The translations under genes were made by a program, and so were the position numbers. Positions 61,389 through 64,000 of a stretch of DNA of 64,000 nucleotides are shown piece after piece (position 1 is the first letter of the stretch; every line of letters begins with the position of its first letter). The notes below the pieces were generated by a model, which was not told the DNA's origin, searched no databases, and saw only the letters and a program-made list of their open reading frames with translations. The stretch comes from Talpa occidentalis (Eukaryota; Chordata; Mammalia; Eulipotyphla; Talpidae): NCBI RefSeq assembly GCF_014898055.3, contig NW_023601104.1, positions 40,736,210 to 40,800,209 on the forward strand. Reading direction: 5' to 3'.

Positions 61389-63254
61389 GAAAGACTCCCT
61401 GGTGGAAGTTACAGTTGAAATGACTTGAAGGATGGAGGATTTTGATGGGCCAAGCACGTGGCAGGCAGAGGCAGAGGCTGATGGAGTCAGGTCAGGGGAG
61501 GGGACCACGGCTGCATCCACTTCATGGGAGTGTGTGTCATTTAGGGCAGGAGAATAGCTGGCGAGTAGGGTATAGCCTGATTGAAAATGGTCTTGTGAAC
61601 CAGGCTGAGGGATTTGGATTTTGTCCTGAGAGAACAGGCAGAAATCACAGGTACATAAGAGGAAATGTACTTGGGAAACATTCTAGGAAGATCACGATGG
61701 ATGGGAAGATGGGATCAGATATAAAGCAGTGTGATTAAATGAAAAACTAAGGCAAAAACTTAGGTGGGCAGAGAGAAGTAAGAACCTGGAAAGAGGGAAC
61801 AAATTCAAAATACACTTCAAAAGGTGACGGTTGATATGTAGGCGCTAAGGTGGAGGGACAGGGGCTCTTCATGGCCCCCTGGCTGTGTCCTGGAAGAGTT
61901 TCTAGTTCCCATGTCCCAAGGGCTTGCTGCCAGAAAATGAGCCTTACTTATTTTTTAGTACATTAAGTCTTAAAATATTAATCCTCCTAGGAATATTTTT
62001 TATATCTATGCGGCTCAAAGAATTAAACTCCAAAGGGAGAATTTCAGGTACCAATAGAGGACATTTAAGAGCAGGTATTTTCTTGGACTCCTCAAAACTT
62101 ATGTCATGACTGACTGCCCACTCTTGTCTGTAAATCCAGCTGTGTGAATCAACACCCAACTCCCGGGCCTGAAACCCTATGATTACGGTTTAATTATGAA
62201 CTCTAAGCTGCACATTTTCTATCCGCTTCCTTTTCTGAATTATCTTTTCTCCAATCTTTTGGGTTTATGTAATGAAACCCAAATCCAACAGAGTTCTTGA
62301 CGTCTCTGTCTTGTTCAACCTGCTCTCCAGTATAACAGATCTGGGGACGACATTTCCCTCCAGCCTCCCTAGGGGTCTTTGGGGGCCTGCCTAGGACACA
62401 CATACGTCTTCCAACCAGCTCCACTGTCCCAGACACCACCCAGCTGTGGCCATGCCTCTGGCCCCCACTGTCACACCAGCTGCCCTGCTCAGGAACACCC
62501 ACGACCGTCCACCAGCCTGTGTGCACTGGTGGGGCCTGGTTACCCCCAGCACTCTCTGTGTAGCCCTAACTCCAAACATCATGCAGCATGTGTTTCCTTA
62601 TTATTTTGTTCATTAACCTGTTATCCCTTTAAAGTTGTCCATGAGCGTATTCGTCAGAAAGACGAGTTGTCTTGGAAAAGAGAGATGGAAAGCGCTGAGG
62701 TGAGCTAGAAGCAGAGGTGAGAGTTAAAGCTTTGAGAAAGGTGATAAAAGAGAAAGAATCCTTGACCTCCATCAGCCCTGCCTCTACGAATAAGATTGGA
62801 GCTAAGATAGTTTATCATTTATCCCAAATTAAAATGTCCTGGCTCTGCAGTCCTGTGTACACAAAGGAAGCCAGCACACAAAAGATGTAGTTATCCTCAC
62901 AATGGGAACAATTGCAGCCAAGCTGATTCCACTCCCAGAATAGAATGACAACAGTGCTAAATCAGGAACGCCACGACTTTGGATTGTCCACAAACAGAAT
63001 GATTCTTGATGGGAGAGTGGTTATAGAGGAAGGGAGGCAGAGACGGAACCCTTTGGCTCTTGGGTGGGGCATGACTCTCCAGAACTCCCAGGCTGAGCTC
63101 CTCCACGGTGAGCTCACACCCAGCCCTGCCAACTGGGAGATCGCCCTTCTGGGCGTGTGCAGACTCTGGGGGCCCCCTTCACCCACCTCTGCCCCACTTA
63201 TCTGATGGACTATACCTCTTTCTCCTGTTTGAAGTTTAATATGATCACCAAGCT

Positions 63255-63360
63255 TTAAATTCTGTGATGGCATTTTTTGCTTCCATGGTATCCTCAGCAC
63301 CAGCAGAAAGTTTGGACATAGTTGACATTCAATAAATATTGCTGACTGGATGGCTGATTG
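63255..63360 (+). repeat. L2-like relic
   Basis: GGTATCCTCAGCACCAGCAG, TTGACATTCAATAAATATTG and GACTGGATGGCTGATTGAC fit an L2 3' end. Confidence 0.5.
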
Positions 63361-63905
63361 ACTAATCAATTAATTTAAAATTGAACAAATTAGTTCCTCT
63401 CTGCCTGACTTTTGAATGGTGAGTCCCAGAACCAGAAACCACCAAATGGACAATGGAAGCCACAGTGCGTTTGCGAAAATGATTGTCCCTAATTTTCCTC
63501 ATCCTTCTATGCACCTTAGATTCCTAAAACTCAAGAGCGGGGACCCAAAAGATCATGAAGCACCAAATACCTTTTAACAAAAGACTACCTCCCCAGTTGT
63601 TTCTTTTTAGAGAATAAGACTCTGGGGGCTGATAAGAGAAAGGCACCACACGTTGAAAACACAGGCCCCAAGCGGCAAGGGGCACCAGGGCCTCCTCTGA
63701 AGGAGCCTGCTGGATAGCTGCCTTTGAACAAATCTTAGTGTGTCTCTCGATAGCACAAACACCAGCCACCCCCAAGGACCGCTTTCCTTTATTGCTGCAG
63801 CAACGAAGCAGCCACATGGCTGTTGCAGATAAGGTGGCCCGGCTGCATTGTGCATGCAAAGCAGGCAGCGCGCTGCACGGCACTGAGAAGACTCACAGCT
63901 GCAGC

Positions 63906-63942
63906 ATGGACCAGCTTCTTTGCATTGTGCTGTCCTTCCTCT
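63906..63942 (+). CDS. Candidate V-gene leader exon (L-PART1), gene cut by window end
   Basis: An ATG at 63906 opens MDQLLCIVLSFLC, a short hydrophobic leader of twelve codons plus one base, followed at once by a GTAAGT donor at 63943. A short hydrophobic exon ending in phase 1 at a strong donor is typical of TCR and Ig V leader exons. It lies on the same strand as the V pseudogene about 32 kb upstream. The acceptor and V exon would fall beyond 64000, so they cannot be seen. The upstream 63780-63905 holds a GATA-like AGATAAGG and an octamer-like ATGCAAAG, either of which could be chance. The leader alone does not give a subgroup; its wording also resembles some TRBV leaders. A chance ATG plus donor cannot be excluded. 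Confidence 0.5.
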
Positions 63943-64000
63943 GTAAGTGGCTCCCAGTAAATGGATCCATTTCCCACCACTTCTCCCATCTCATTGTCTA

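Larger units (their letters stand above)
59764..63905. other. Unassigned DNA upstream of the second leader
   Basis: Besides one SINE, an L2-like relic and the coding-looking stretch, 61390-61740 reads as a decayed ancient repeat (GGCTGAGGGATTTGGATTTT). No V exon or RSS was found. Confidence 0.4.

Overview
This is AT-rich, repeat-dense placental-mammal nuclear DNA. It carries LINE-1 fragments of several ages, MIR/L2-like relics, LTR retrotransposons, simple repeats and eleven copies of one tRNA-derived SINE family. I could not tie that SINE family to a named order from memory, so the species stays open. There is no bacterial or phage architecture, no CRISPR array and no operon. No long intact protein-coding gene is visible; the longest open frames are L1 ORF2 remnants or chance frames.

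The only clear host gene is a T-cell receptor variable segment at 31313-31860 (+), with its recombination signal at 31861-31899. It has a leader exon, a phase-1 intron and a V exon with the first Cys, the core Trp, the FR3 motif and the second Cys. A heptamer/23-bp spacer/nonamer signal abuts it. It most resembles the TRDV1 / TRAV14-DV4 group of the alpha/delta locus. It is a pseudogene: it has a frameshift in FR3, then a 31-bp insertion just before the second Cys, and the first three heptamer bases are degraded. A second V-type leader exon probably starts at 63906, with its V exon beyond the window. Together they suggest a sparse stretch of the TRA/TRD V cluster, both segments on the + strand.

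Layout: 0.9-2.8 kb, two L1 3' fragments, each hit by an LTR. 4.8-8.4 kb, a gutted minus-strand endogenous provirus, one of whose LTRs contains a solo LTR of another family that itself contains a second solo LTR of that family. 8.4-24 kb, mostly unique AT-rich DNA with SINEs and old relics. 24.8-30.7 kb, L1-rich. 31.3-31.9 kb, the V pseudogene. 34.1-35.2 kb, L1, SINE and hAT-type relics. 37.5-38.7 kb, a possible ERV-L-like relic. 39.5-41.2 kb, L1 ORF2. 45-57 kb, higher GC, few young repeats, a CpG-rich patch and candidate CTCF motifs. 58.5-59.8 kb, an L1 inserted beside a SINE stub. 60-64 kb, unassigned DNA ending in the second leader.

I found no previously undescribed system. The main observations are the insertion scar in the V segment, the matryoshka of LTRs with readable target duplications, and possible insulator sites.
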